Shown: positions 25,748 through 34,942, counted from the first letter of the stretch. The stretch: DNA of 64,000 nt from an uncultured Blautia sp. (GCA_937900135.1 CALCDJ010000018.1:1-64000); one strand, 5' to 3'. A program made the numbers and translations. The notes: generated by a model from the sequence alone, not told the origin.

Positions 25748-26950
25748 ATGGGCGTTGCAGTGGTAACACTCAAAAAGGGAGAAGGCCGTCTTTTGAAATC
25801 CGGTGGAATGTGGATTTTTGACAATGAAATCGGCAGTGTAATGGGAAACTTTGAGAACGGGGACATTGTTCTTGTGCGGGATTTCGATGGATATCCCATG
25901 GGAAAGGGCTTTATTAACACTAATTCCAAAATTACAGTCCGGATGCTCACCAGAGACGAAAATCAGGAGATTGATGAAGAATTTTTCAAAAAAAGGGTAC
26001 AGAATGCATGGGAGTACCGAAAAAAAGTGGTAGATGTCAGCAGTTGCCGCCTGATTTTTGGAGAGGCAGATTTTCTTCCGGGATTTGTGGCGGATAAATT
26101 TTCTGATGTGCTGGTGGTACAGTCACTGGCTCTTGGAATAGACCGGTGGAAGGAAGTTCTTATCAGGAGTTTGAAGGACTGTCTGTTGGCAGATGGAATC
26201 TTTATTAGGGGCGTGTATGAACGAAGCGATGTAAAGGTACGCAGACAGGAAGGCATGGAATTATACAAAGGTTTTCTTGGACCGGAATTTTCCACGCTGG
26301 TGGAAATTGAAGAAAATGGTGTAAAATATCAGGTAGATATCAAGGATGGACAAAAAACCGGATTTTTCCTGGATCAGAAATACAACCGTCTGGCAATTCA
26401 AAGGCTCTGTAAGGATGCCAGGGTTTTGGACTGTTTTACCCACACAGGCTCCTTTGCTTTGAACGCAGGAATCGCAGGGGCGCAAAGTGTGCTAGGCGTG
26501 GATGCTTCTTCCCTTGCTGTGGAGCAGGCAACCGCCAATGCGAAGCTCAACGGTCTGGAAGATCGGGTGAAATTTATCTGCGAGGATGTTTTTGAACTGC
26601 TTCCGAAACTGGAGGAGAAAGGCGAGAAGTTTGATGTGGTAATTCTGGATCCCCCTGCATTTACCAAATCCAGAAGTTCTGTGAAAAATGCAGTGAAAGG
26701 GTATCGGGAGATTAATCTTCGGGCAATGAAGCTGGTGAAGGAGGGCGGTTTCCTTGCCACATGTTCCTGTTCGCATTTTATGACATATGAACTTTTTACA
26801 CAGACCATTGGACAGGCAGCCAGAAACGTACATAAACGATTGCGCCAGGTGGAATACCGGACTCAGTCGCCGGATCACCCTATTTTGTGGTCCTCAGACG
26901 AATCTTATTATCTGAAATTTTATATATTCCAGGTGTGCAGCGAAGCATAA
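25748..26950 (+). CDS. RlmI-like class I rRNA cytosine methyltransferase
   Basis: 400 residues: N-terminal PUA domain (about 1-75), then an RlmI-type SAM methyltransferase with VLDCFTHTGSFALNAGIAGA (SAM site), GVDASSLAVEQATANAKLNG, and the catalytic DPPAFTKS. ATCSCSHF follows with the conserved Cys. It probably methylates a cytosine of 23S rRNA. ATG 25748 is preferred since GAGAGGAG (25733-25740) is seven bases upstream, too close to ATG 25742. Confidence 0.85.
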   Translation: MGVAVVTLKKGEGRLLKSGGMWIFDNEIGSVMGNFENGDIVLVRDFDGYPMGKGFINTNSKITVRMLTRDENQEIDEEFFKKRVQNAWEYRKKVVDVSSCRLIFGEADFLPGFVADKFSDVLVVQSLALGIDRWKEVLIRSLKDCLLADGIFIRGVYERSDVKVRRQEGMELYKGFLGPEFSTLVEIEENGVKYQVDIKDGQKTGFFLDQKYNRLAIQRLCKDARVLDCFTHTGSFALNAGIAGAQSVLGVDASSLAVEQATANAKLNGLEDRVKFICEDVFELLPKLEEKGEKFDVVILDPPAFTKSRSSVKNAVKGYREINLRAMKLVKEGGFLATCSCSHFMTYELFTQTIGQAARNVHKRLRQVEYRTQSPDHPILWSSDESYYLKFYIFQVCSEA

Positions 26951-26969
26951 GGAAAAAGGAGAGAGAAAT

Positions 26970-27476
26970 ATGAGTTTTCGAGAAATAAAAGCAGAAGAGC
27001 TGAACATGAATCCTTTTACAAAAATCGGGAAGGAATGGCTTCTGATCACTGCTGGTACAGAGGAAAAATGCAACACCATGACTGCAAGCTGGGGCGCAAT
27101 GGGTGTGATGTGGGGGAAAAATGCCCTGACAGTTTACATCCGTCCTCAGAGATATACCAAGGAATTTGTGGATCAGGAGGAAACCTTTACCGTATCAGTG
27201 CTGGGAGAGGAATATAGAAAGGCGCTGAATTACTGTGGCACAGTTTCCGGAAAAGGCATTCAAAAAATCAAGGAAGCCGGACTTACTGCCTGCAAGGTGG
27301 AGGATACTATGGCAATCCAGGAGGCAGATCTGGTTTTTGTCTGCAAAAAAATGTATCATGACAACATCCGTCCGGAATGCTTTGACCAGAAGGAAAACGA
27401 AGAAAGATGGTATCCGGAAAAAGATTACCATACCATGTATATTGCAGAAATTACCAGAGTGCTGGTGAAAGAATAA
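26970..27476 (+). CDS. Flavin reductase-domain protein
   Basis: 168 residues of the FMN-binding split-barrel flavin reductase family. EKCNTMTASWGAMGVMWGKN and FTVSVLGEEYRKALNYCGTV fit. It binds FMN and may be a redox partner. It starts 19 bp after the methyltransferase and 28 bp before the next gene, so it may be part of the same transcript. Confidence 0.8.
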   Translation: MSFREIKAEELNMNPFTKIGKEWLLITAGTEEKCNTMTASWGAMGVMWGKNALTVYIRPQRYTKEFVDQEETFTVSVLGEEYRKALNYCGTVSGKGIQKIKEAGLTACKVEDTMAIQEADLVFVCKKMYHDNIRPECFDQKENEERWYPEKDYHTMYIAEITRVLVKE

Positions 27477-27504
27477 AATCAATGTGAAAGGGATAGAAAT
27501 ACAA

Positions 27505-27912
27505 ATGAAAGAAAAGTTTATCAGATTCATGCAGGGACGTTATGGGGTAGATCAACTCTCCAAATTCACCATGGGAGTTGCACTGGTAAGTATCATCCTG
27601 GCAATGTTTACCAGGAGAAGCTATCTGGGTTCGCTGTTGGATATGGTGGGACTTTTTGCCATTGTTTATACCTATTTCCGGATTTTTTCCAGAAATATAC
27701 AAAAACGTTACAGGGAAAACCAGAAATACTTATCTATGACAAGTAAGCTCCGCAATCGTTTCCAGAGAGAAAAAAATATGATGGAACAAAGAAAGACACA
27801 TCATATTTATTCCTGTCCAGGATGTGGACAAAAGATCCGTATTCCCAGAGGAAAAGGAAAAATTGAGATCAAATGTCCAAAGTGCGGCACCAAATTTGTA
27901 AAAAAGAGTTGA
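27505..27912 (+). CDS. Small membrane protein with C-terminal zinc ribbon
   Basis: 135 residues: two hydrophobic segments (VALVSIILAMF and LLDMVGLFAIVYTYFRIF), a basic linker, then a zinc ribbon CPGCGQKIRIPRGKGK ... CPKCG. Similar proteins are common in Lachnospiraceae next to DUF5685 and J-domain genes. ATG 27505 with AAAGGGA upstream is chosen over GTG 27484. Function unknown. Confidence 0.7.
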   Translation: MKEKFIRFMQGRYGVDQLSKFTMGVALVSIILAMFTRRSYLGSLLDMVGLFAIVYTYFRIFSRNIQKRYRENQKYLSMTSKLRNRFQREKNMMEQRKTHHIYSCPGCGQKIRIPRGKGKIEIKCPKCGTKFVKKS

Positions 27913-27918
27913 TGAAAA

Positions 27919-28773
27919 ATGTTTGGATATGTAGTTGTAAATCAACCGGAAATCAAGATTAAAGATTTTGACGAATATCGTTCCTTTTACTGCGGATTGT
28001 GCAGAGAACTCCGGGAACGTTTCGGGATATCGGGACAGATCACCATATCTTATGATCTGACCTTTGTCCTGCTTCTGTTGGACGGGCTTTATGAACCTCC
28101 GGTGAGAAAAGGAAAAACACGCTGTGCCGTTCATCCGGTCCGTACACAGAAAGTAAGAAAAAGCCGGATTACAGAATATGCGGCAGATATGAACCTGATC
28201 CTTACCTATTACAAATGTCTGGATGACTGGAATGATGAAAAAAAATTCAGCCGTCTTTGCTTTGCAAAACTGCTGGAAAAGGGAAACAGAAAAATAGAAG
28301 CCTCATACAGGCAAAAAGTGCATAGGATCGTTTCTCTTCTGGAACAGCTTTCCGCATGGGAACGGGCAGGCGAGACAGATATTGATAAGATGTCCGGCTG
28401 TTTCGGAAAGATTATGGAAGAGATTTTTGCCTACCAGAAAGATCATTGGGAGCCTTCTCTTCGACGCATGGGTTTTTATCTTGGAAAATATATTTATCTT
28501 CTGGATGCCTATGAGGACGTGGAAAAGGACGTGGAAAATGGAAATTACAACCCGTTTTCCCAGGACTATATAATGGAAGGGTTTGAAGAGCAGGTACGTA
28601 AGCTCCTGCTTATGATGCTGGCAGAAGCCTGCAGAGAATTTGAAAAGCTTCCTATACTGAGACATGGAGATATATTGAGAAACATTCTCTATTCTGGAGT
28701 CTGGACTCGATTTGAGACAGTAAGCAGGGAGCGGAGGGAAAAATGGGAGAAAGAACATGTTAGATCCATATAG
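27919..28773 (+). CDS. DUF5685 family protein
   Basis: 284 residues. The N-terminus MFGYVVVNQPEIKIKDF and FYCGLCRELRERFG with its CxxC are diagnostic of DUF5685; the rest is helical. It lies six bases after the zinc-ribbon gene and overlaps the J-domain gene by 17 bp, so the three are tightly coupled and may act together, for example in protein folding or maturation. Molecular function unknown. Confidence 0.75.
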   Translation: MFGYVVVNQPEIKIKDFDEYRSFYCGLCRELRERFGISGQITISYDLTFVLLLLDGLYEPPVRKGKTRCAVHPVRTQKVRKSRITEYAADMNLILTYYKCLDDWNDEKKFSRLCFAKLLEKGNRKIEASYRQKVHRIVSLLEQLSAWERAGETDIDKMSGCFGKIMEEIFAYQKDHWEPSLRRMGFYLGKYIYLLDAYEDVEKDVENGNYNPFSQDYIMEGFEEQVRKLLLMMLAEACREFEKLPILRHGDILRNILYSGVWTRFETVSRERREKWEKEHVRSI

Positions 28774-29410
28774 TATACTGGGTGTGTCCAGAGATGCATC
28801 CGACGAAGAAATAAAAAAAGCATATCGCCGGTTAAGCCGAAAGTATCATCCAGATGCCAATATTAACAACCCAAACAAAGATCAGGCAGAGGAGAAATTT
28901 AAAGAGGTTCAGCAGGCATATGAACAAATTATGAAAGAGAAGGAATACGGATCCGATCCATATGGCTATGGGGGCGCAGGCTATGGCGGATATAGCGGCT
29001 ATGGCGGTTATGGCAGAGAGAATACCGGATATCAGGATGAAGAAAGTATTCGCAGGCAGGCAGCGGCCAACTATATTCAGAGTGGTCACTATCAGGAGGC
29101 TATGAATGTGCTGTCCTCTCTTTCTCAGCACAATGGACAGTGGTATTATCTGTCTGCAATGGCCAATATGGGGCTGGGAAACAATGTGAATGCCCTTAAC
29201 CAGATCCGGGAAGCAGTACGCCTGGAACCGGATAATATGCAGTACAAAATGCTTCTCCAGAGAATGGAAGGCGGAGGAACTTGGTATCAACAGCAGCAGG
29301 GCCCCTTTGGGGGAATGCCGGCATCCGGAGATAGTTTTTGTATGAAACTCTGTCTGGCAAATATGGTATGCAGCTGTTGTTGTCCAGGAGGCGGCATTTA
29401 TTGTTGTTGA
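28757..29410 (+). CDS. J-domain protein with Cys-rich C-terminus
   Basis: 217 residues. J domain (1 to about 65): DPYSILGVSRDASDEEIKKA with the HPD motif in KYHPDANINN. A Gly/Tyr-rich linker follows (YGYGGAGYGG ...), then a TPR-like pair (about 115-175), ending in a tail with six Cys (CSCCCPGGGIYCC). It should stimulate DnaK ATPase. The terminal Cys cluster could bind metal or be acylated; this is inference. It starts within the 3' end of the DUF5685 gene. Confidence 0.8.
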   Translation: MLDPYSILGVSRDASDEEIKKAYRRLSRKYHPDANINNPNKDQAEEKFKEVQQAYEQIMKEKEYGSDPYGYGGAGYGGYSGYGGYGRENTGYQDEESIRRQAAANYIQSGHYQEAMNVLSSLSQHNGQWYYLSAMANMGLGNNVNALNQIREAVRLEPDNMQYKMLLQRMEGGGTWYQQQQGPFGGMPASGDSFCMKLCLANMVCSCCCPGGGIYCC

Positions 29411-29500
29411 CAATCCCGGTGGAGAGTATTAATATGGTAAAGTGCTAAAAGTCATGACTGAAAGGTTACGGAAAAGTTAAGACCATAGGAGGATAAGACA

Positions 29501-30487
29501 ATGAGTATTCGTATTGGAATTTTGGGCTATGGAAATCTGGGAAGAGGCGTGGAATGCGCTGTAAAACATAACCCGGATATGGAAGTGGCTGCGGTATTTA
29601 CACGCAGAGATCCGGAAACTGTAAAAATCCTCACTGAGACCGCAAAGGTATATCATATTGACGAAGCGGAAAAGATGAAGGATCAGCTGGACGTTCTGAT
29701 CCTGTGCGGAGGAAGCGCTACGGATCTTCCGGAACAGACTCCGAAATATGCGCAGTGGTTCAATGTAGTGGACAGCTTTGATACACATGCAAGAATTCCG
29801 GAGCATTTTGAGAATGTAGACCGCGTAGCTAAGGAACATGGTCATGTGGGAATCATTTCAGTAGGCTGGGATCCGGGTATGTTTTCTCTGAACCGTTTAT
29901 ATGGAAATGCAATCCTCACCAATGGTAGAGACTATACCTTCTGGGGAAAGGGCGTCAGCCAGGGCCATTCCGATGCCATTCGCCGCGTAGAAGGCGTGAA
30001 GAACGGAAAACAGTATACCATTCCTGTGGAGGAAGCCTTAGAAGCTGTTCGCAGAGGCGAGAATCCAGATCTGACCACAAGAGAAAAACATAAAAGAGAG
30101 TGCTTCGTTGTAGCGGAAGAAGGCGCTGATCTTGCAAGAATCGAAAATGAAATCAAGACTATGCCAAATTACTTCGCAGATTACGATACTACAGTTCATT
30201 TTATTTCTCAGGAAGAATTTGAACGCGATCACAGCAGAATTCCTCACGGCGGTTTTGTAATCCGCACGGGAAAGACCGGATGGAATGAAGAAAACAGCCA
30301 TGTAATCGAATATAGTTTAAAATTGGATTCCAATCCGGAATTTACCTCCTCTGTAATCGTAGCATATGCAAGAGCAGCATATCGCATGAGTCAGGAAGGA
30401 CAGAAGGGCTGCAAGACCGTATTTGATGTGGCGCCGGCTTATTTAAGTTCACTGGATGGAGCAGAGCTCCGCAAAACACTTTTGTAA
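29501..30487 (+). CDS. ddh: meso-Diaminopimelate dehydrogenase
   Basis: 328 residues, full length. IRIGILGYGNLGRGVECAVK (NADP-binding), CGGSATDLPEQTP and FNVVDSFDTHARIPEHFENV, and GWDPGMFSLNRLYG are characteristic. It makes meso-diaminopimelate from tetrahydrodipicolinate in one step for lysine and peptidoglycan synthesis. It stands alone between its ribosome site (AGGAGG) and a strong terminator. Confidence 0.93.
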   Translation: MSIRIGILGYGNLGRGVECAVKHNPDMEVAAVFTRRDPETVKILTETAKVYHIDEAEKMKDQLDVLILCGGSATDLPEQTPKYAQWFNVVDSFDTHARIPEHFENVDRVAKEHGHVGIISVGWDPGMFSLNRLYGNAILTNGRDYTFWGKGVSQGHSDAIRRVEGVKNGKQYTIPVEEALEAVRRGENPDLTTREKHKRECFVVAEEGADLARIENEIKTMPNYFADYDTTVHFISQEEFERDHSRIPHGGFVIRTGKTGWNEENSHVIEYSLKLDSNPEFTSSVIVAYARAAYRMSQEGQKGCKTVFDVAPAYLSSLDGAELRKTLL

Positions 30488-30498
30488 ATTGTATACAA

Positions 30499-30537
30499 AA
30501 AAGGGATAAAACTGACTTTCGGTTTTATCCCTTTTTT
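30499..30537 (+). terminator. Intrinsic terminator of ddh
   Basis: AAAAGGGATAAAAC and its complement GTTTTATCCCTTTT enclose a nine-base loop, followed by a T-run. Confidence 0.88.
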
Positions 30538-30576
30538 ACATATTATTTACGGAATTTTGTGAAAATCATTTCCTGG

Positions 30577-30605
30577 TTGACTTGGAAATAGGATTGTTAT
30601 ATAAT
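30577..30605 (+). promoter_or_regulatory. Promoter of the cell-wall-binding NlpC/P60 gene
   Basis: TTGACT (30577-30582), 17 bp, TATAAT (30600-30605). Its start lies about 50 bp before ATG 30666. Confidence 0.7.
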
Positions 30606-30665
30606 GAGGACATAAAGTTGTAACAAGATTGTAAAAAAACAGAATGAAAGAAAAGGAAGGTAAGT

Positions 30666-32159
30666 ATGCAGAACGTATATAAGAAGTTTAGAATCTGGGG
30701 GCTGCTTCTGTTTCTGATTGTTTTTGTTGCAGCAGCAACGCATATGTCTACGACTGAAGTACAGGCTGCGAATAAAACCGGATTTCAAACCATTAACGGT
30801 AAAACATACTACATAGATCCTGATGGATCTAAGCACAAAGGCTGGTTGGAACTTAACGGAGTGAAATATTACTTCGACAGCAAGACCGGCGTTCAGTGTA
30901 AAGGATGGCTGAAGGACAGCAAGGGCAACAAGCGTTATTTTACCAGCAAGGCAGGTGCCATGGTCACAGGCTGGCTGGAAAACTCCAAAGGTCAGAAACG
31001 CTATTTTGATCCGAAGACCGGCATCATGAAAACGAAATGGATGACCTTAAATAACAAGAAGTATTATTTCTACAGCAAATCCGGTGTTGCTGCCACTGGT
31101 TTCTTAAAGGACAGCAAGGACAACACCAGATATTTTTACAGTGAAGCATGCCACATGGCAACCGGTTGGCTGAAGAACTCCAAGGGCGAGAAGCGTTACT
31201 TCGAGAAAAAAGACGGAGTAATGGCTACCGGTTTTAATGAAATTGATGACAATACCTATTATTTCTACAACGGAAATGGTAAGATGGCCACTGGATGGGT
31301 AGAAAATAAAGACAAAGGTATCAAATACTACTTTGATCCGGATACTGGAATCATGTACACCGGTAAACATACCATCGACGGTAAGGAATATGTCTTTGCA
31401 GAGAATGGTGTTTATACACCGGATGTTCCCACTGTGCCAAGTGATAAGCCTACTGGAAGCAAGACCATTAAGAATTATCTCTTAGGTGCTGTGCAGCCGG
31501 TTGGACAGGCTCTTTATGTATGGGGCGGCGGCTGGACTGATTCCACCAGAAAGGGTGTCAGCCCAATCTGGAAACAGTGGTATGCAAGTCAGAGCAGCAG
31601 TTATGATTACAACAATTATAAGGATTTAAGTACCTCTACCAGACAGAAAGGTCTGGACTGCTCCGGATTCGTAGGCTGGGCAGCATATCAGGTTATGCAC
31701 ACAAAATCCGGCGTTGGCTCCGGTTATACCGTAGTTGCCAATGACGTTGGTTCTTACTATAAGTCCAAGGGTTGGGGAAGTATTCTCACTCAGGCAAATC
31801 TGGCAAGCTCCAATTACACACTGAAACCTGGTGATGTGGGCTATAACAGCGGACACACCTGGATCGTGATTGGACAGTGCAAAGATAAGAGTGCGGTTAT
31901 TGTTCATTCTACTCCAAATGCAGGATGTCAGATCTCCGGTACACCGACACCGTCTGGCGCATACGGAAGCCAGGCAATTGCGCTGGCAAAGAAATATATG
32001 TCCAGATATGCAGGTTACAGCAAGTATGGTTATCATACTTCCAGCGGTAACTACATCCGTAACGGTAATTACCTCAGATGGAACAGAAGCACACTTTCTG
32101 ATCCGGACGGATATCTGAATATGACAGCAGATCAGATTCTGGCAGATATTTTTGATTGA
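30666..32159 (+). CDS. Secreted cell-wall-binding-repeat protein with NlpC/P60 domain
   Basis: 497 residues. Signal peptide (about 1-34), then about ten cell-wall-binding repeats of ~20 residues (about 38-250: GWLKDSKGNKRYF, GWLENSKGQKRYF, GWLKNSKGEKRYF ...). The C-terminal NlpC/P60-like hydrolase (about 270-497) has catalytic Cys in KGLDCSGFVGWAAY and His in SGHTWIVIGQ. It should bind wall polymers and cut peptidoglycan stem peptides. It has its own promoter and terminator. It is next to a second NlpC/P60 gene of different build. Confidence 0.85.
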   Translation: MQNVYKKFRIWGLLLFLIVFVAAATHMSTTEVQAANKTGFQTINGKTYYIDPDGSKHKGWLELNGVKYYFDSKTGVQCKGWLKDSKGNKRYFTSKAGAMVTGWLENSKGQKRYFDPKTGIMKTKWMTLNNKKYYFYSKSGVAATGFLKDSKDNTRYFYSEACHMATGWLKNSKGEKRYFEKKDGVMATGFNEIDDNTYYFYNGNGKMATGWVENKDKGIKYYFDPDTGIMYTGKHTIDGKEYVFAENGVYTPDVPTVPSDKPTGSKTIKNYLLGAVQPVGQALYVWGGGWTDSTRKGVSPIWKQWYASQSSSYDYNNYKDLSTSTRQKGLDCSGFVGWAAYQVMHTKSGVGSGYTVVANDVGSYYKSKGWGSILTQANLASSNYTLKPGDVGYNSGHTWIVIGQCKDKSAVIVHSTPNAGCQISGTPTPSGAYGSQAIALAKKYMSRYAGYSKYGYHTSSGNYIRNGNYLRWNRSTLSDPDGYLNMTADQILADIFD

Positions 32160-32202
32160 TCTAAATGTAATACAATTGTAATATTTTAAAGAGAAATGAA
32201 GT

Positions 32203-32246
32203 TTTAGAAGAAGGAACCTGAAGGATTGGGTTCCTTCTTTTTTTCT
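32203..32246 (+). terminator. Intrinsic terminator
   Basis: AGAAGGAACC (from about 32208) with GGTTCCTTCT and a run of seven T. It ends the 30666 gene. From here to 32370 nothing was recognised. Confidence 0.85.
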
Positions 32247-32370
32247 GCTTTAACAAGAGAAATTCAGAGATTATCACTGGATTAAAGAGGAAACGAGCAG
32301 TTTGCGCCAGGATTGATTTCAAATACATTACTAAATGTTACAGAAATTTAAAGTTTTTATAGAATAAGGG

Positions 32371-32399
32371 TTGCAAACTAAAAAACGATGTGGTAATAT
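32371..32399 (+). promoter_or_regulatory. Promoter of the second NlpC/P60 gene
   Basis: TTGCAA (32371-32376), 17 bp, TAATAT (32394-32399), with a leader of about 65 nt to ATG 32473. Confidence 0.55.
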
Positions 32400-32472
32400 A
32401 TAAAAGAACTTGAGCAAGATATTTCAAAAATGTTAAGAACAGATAGAATAGAAATACGAGGGTGAACGAATC

Positions 32473-33771
32473 ATGAAAAAAAGAATGGTATGTCTGACAT
32501 TGGCACTTATGATGTGTATGACTCAGGTAGTCAGTGTAAGTGCTTCCAGAGAAGAAGAATTAAGAGAAGAACAGGCGTGGACAAGCCAGCAGCTGGATGC
32601 CACCTATGCGAAGATTGATGAACTCTGGTGGGCCAAGGAACAGCTGGAAAGCGAGATTGCCACTCTTGATGCCAACCTGGTAGACGTTATGGTATCCATT
32701 GATGTTCTGAAAACAGACATTGCAAATAAGGAAACTTCCATTGCGCAGACCAAGGATGCCCTGGGAAAAGCCCAGAAGGCTCGTGACAAGCAGTATGAGG
32801 CAATGAAGCTGAGAATTCAGTATTTATATGAAAAAGGTGGAAACGATGCCTGGTTCCAGATGATGCTTAATGCAGAAGACCTTTCTGATCTTCTCACCAA
32901 GGCAGAGTATACACAGCAGCTTTACGAACAGGACAGAGAGAGCCTGAATAAATACGTAAACACCATTGAAGAAGTGAAGAAGCTGGGCGAACGTTATGAA
33001 CAGGAGAAGGCAGAGCTGGAAGGCATGAAGCAGGAATACGAGGCAGAATCAGCAAACCTTCAGTATCAGTTAGATGAGAGACGGGCTGCTTCCGCAGATT
33101 GTGATAATGAAATTGCTTATGCACAGCAGATGGCAACAGAATATGCCAACCTGATCATGGAACAGCAGGCAGAAATCGAACGTCTGGAAGCTGAGAGAAT
33201 TGCAGCAGAAGAAGAGGCAAGACGTCAGGCAGAAGCTGAGGCAGCAGCCGCTGCAGAAGAAGCAGAGAATGAAGAAGCGGTATCCTATGATGAAGAAGGA
33301 AATGCTTACAATGAAGACGGCGAACTTGTAGAAGATAGTTCAGAAGTAGAATATGACGAGTATGGCAATGTGATTGACAGCGCCAATACTGTGACCGATA
33401 CATCACAGTATACAAGCGCTGGTTCTGGTTCCGGATCTTCTGTAGTAGATTATGCAACACAGTTTGTAGGAAACCCATATGTATGGGGTGGAACAAGCCT
33501 GACAAATGGAGCAGACTGCTCTGGTTTCGTTCAGAGTGTTTACTCAAACTTCGGAGTAAGCCTTCCAAGAACCTCCTATGAACAGCAGAATGCAGGAACA
33601 GAAGTTTCTTATGCAGATGCACAGCCAGGAGACTTGATCTGTTATGGCGGTCATGTGGCAATTTATATGGGAGATGGCAAGATTGTACATGCTTCCAATT
33701 CCAGAGATGGAATTAAGGTCAGCGATAATGCTGCATACAGAACCATCCTTTCCGTAAGAAGGCTGGTATAA
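32473..33771 (+). CDS. Coiled-coil NlpC/P60 peptidoglycan hydrolase (CwlO/PcsB type)
   Basis: 432 residues. Signal peptide (VCLTLALMMCMTQVVSVSAS), long coiled coil (about 30-250, repeated E/Q/A/L heptads), an acidic linker (about 265-310), then an NlpC/P60 endopeptidase (about 325-432). The catalytic Cys is in GADCSGFVQSVYSNFG; His is in YGGHVAIYMGDGKIVHASN. By analogy with CwlO and PcsB, the coiled coil would keep the enzyme under FtsEX control during elongation or division; ftsEX is not in this window. Confidence 0.88.
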   Translation: MKKRMVCLTLALMMCMTQVVSVSASREEELREEQAWTSQQLDATYAKIDELWWAKEQLESEIATLDANLVDVMVSIDVLKTDIANKETSIAQTKDALGKAQKARDKQYEAMKLRIQYLYEKGGNDAWFQMMLNAEDLSDLLTKAEYTQQLYEQDRESLNKYVNTIEEVKKLGERYEQEKAELEGMKQEYEAESANLQYQLDERRAASADCDNEIAYAQQMATEYANLIMEQQAEIERLEAERIAAEEEARRQAEAEAAAAAEEAENEEAVSYDEEGNAYNEDGELVEDSSEVEYDEYGNVIDSANTVTDTSQYTSAGSGSGSSVVDYATQFVGNPYVWGGTSLTNGADCSGFVQSVYSNFGVSLPRTSYEQQNAGTEVSYADAQPGDLICYGGHVAIYMGDGKIVHASNSRDGIKVSDNAAYRTILSVRRLV

Positions 33772-33783
33772 ACAAAAGACATA

Positions 33784-33815
33784 AAAAAGAAGGTCAGCCG
33801 ACCTTCTTTTTTTGA
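33784..33815 (+). terminator. Intrinsic terminator
   Basis: AAGAAGGTC with GACCTTCTT around a four-base loop, then seven T residues. Confidence 0.85.
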
Positions 33816-33856
33816 CTTTGGTGTAATGTGAAAAGGATACCGGATATCGGTTCGCT

Positions 33857-34138
33857 TTATTTCCGTTTTTTTGTGAGCTCTGCAAGCTCCTGATATTTTC
33901 CGGTAATATAGCCGTAATTATCTCGTTTATGAGGAAGCTGGCAATTGGTACAATCCTTTAGCCCTTCTTCCGTATAACGGAAATTGCCCCCGCATTTCTC
34001 GCCAAGGGCATAGAGAGGACAGTAGCAGAACAGACAGTTAAAGTTGTCCGGATCAGCGCCCTTGTGACAGGGAAAATATTCACAGTCCTTGTGGCTGAAA
34101 TAAGCGTACTGCTTTCCCTTCCAGTATTTTTCTTCCAT
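33857..34138 (-). CDS. Cysteine-rich small-domain protein
   Basis: 93 residues. The ten or so Cys and His are arranged as in the Cys-rich small domain family (PF04071): HKDCEYFPCHK, NCLFCYCPLYALGEKCGGNF and DCTNCQLPH. It probably binds metal. In clostridia such genes lie near cobalamin genes, which fits the cobalamin riboswitch about 300 bp upstream on the same strand. Ribosome site GGAGG precedes the ATG. Function unknown. Confidence 0.75.
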   Translation of the reverse strand: MEEKYWKGKQYAYFSHKDCEYFPCHKGADPDNFNCLFCYCPLYALGEKCGGNFRYTEEGLKDCTNCQLPHKRDNYGYITGKYQELAELTKKRK

Positions 34139-34210
34139 AATTCAGATCCTCCATACATTTCCATAGATTTTCTCTCAGTGAAAGGCCAGGTGGAGTATTT
34201 TCCTGGTAAA

Positions 34211-34237
34211 TAAAAAATCGACGTGAGATAACGTCGA
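34211..34237 (-). terminator. Minus-strand terminator between riboswitch and small gene
   Basis: TCGACGT (34218-34224) pairs with ACGTCGA (34231-34237), and on the minus strand a T-run follows (34217-34212). It sits after the riboswitch's own terminator and before the Cys-rich gene, which is an unexpected position. Confidence 0.6.
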
Positions 34238-34368
34238 AAATTCGGAGGGTGCGACACTACTTCGGGGTAGAAAATGCGTTGTTCATTTGCGGAGGGAACG
34301 ATGCATCCGAAGCAGTATCGCCTGCCATTTAATCATGTATAATTCATATGAACAGGCGTATTCCATAA

Positions 34369-34395
34369 AAAATGCCTGCTTCGATAAGCAGACAA
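34369..34395 (-). terminator. Minus-strand terminator of the cobalamin riboswitch
   Basis: On the minus strand GTCTGCTT pairs with AAGCAGGC (34395-34376, one G-U) followed by ATTTTTT (34375-34369). It is about 45 bases beyond the aptamer and is probably its expression platform. Confidence 0.6.
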
Positions 34396-34437
34396 CGTCT
34401 TGAAACTGCGGATTGTTTCAAAATTGGTTGTTACACT

Positions 34438-34630
34438 TTACACGGAAGCTTCACCTCGCCATACCAAGCAGGTTTCCTGACTTCAGAATCATAGCGGCTT
34501 CTCTCCTTCTCATACCAACGGTACAATGGATCACGAGAAGATACTCCTCTGTTACAGTGACCGGATCGCTCAGGACTTACACCTGATTCCCTTTTCTGTC
34601 TGTTTAGCGGAACAGACAGCACTTCGTATG
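34438..34630 (-). promoter_or_regulatory. Cobalamin riboswitch
   Basis: Read on the minus strand: P2 hairpin CTGTCTGTT/AACAGACAG (34619-34596), then GGGAATCAGGTGTAAGTCC (from 34591), CCGGTCACTGT, AGCCGCTATGATTCTGAAG and finally the B12-box region GAAGTCAGGAAACCTGC (34485-34469). Order and sequence fit the adenosylcobalamin aptamer. A terminator lies downstream at 34395-34369, then the Cys-rich gene at 34138. B12 should repress whatever is transcribed leftward from here. Confidence 0.9.
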
Positions 34631-34826
34631 TTCAATATGGAATTATACTAACCATAGTGTAGCACTGTCCCATGTGTCTGTCAACTAAAAAGTGAAAAAT
34701 GGATAAAAAAAGTTTTATTTCCAAAGAGAAGACAAAAGTACAGGAAAAGACTTTGTATATTTTTCATAATTAGGAGTATTTGTTTTTGTGGAAAAATCCG
34801 AAGTGAAAAAAAAGGAAAGGAATAGG

Positions 34827-34880
34827 TTGACAGGATGGAAGGAGAATGCTATAGTAAAGCTACAAGTTGAAACGATTCAA
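34827..34880 (+). promoter_or_regulatory. Promoter and LacI-type operator 1 of the fructan operon
   Basis: TTGACA (34827-34832), 17 bp, TATAGT (34850-34855). TTGAAACGATTCAA (34867-34880) follows at about +5, an imperfect LacI-family operator. Confidence 0.75.
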
Positions 34881-34942
34881 ATTTCAAAAAAGAACTTTTT
34901 CAGAATGCACCTATGGCTGGTGCATAAAAAAATGAAATAATA

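Noticed and set aside
34907..34928. ATGCACC/GGTGCAT hairpin as a terminator
   Set aside because: On the plus strand it is followed by A, not T; on the minus strand the T-run precedes it. It is only a leader hairpin.
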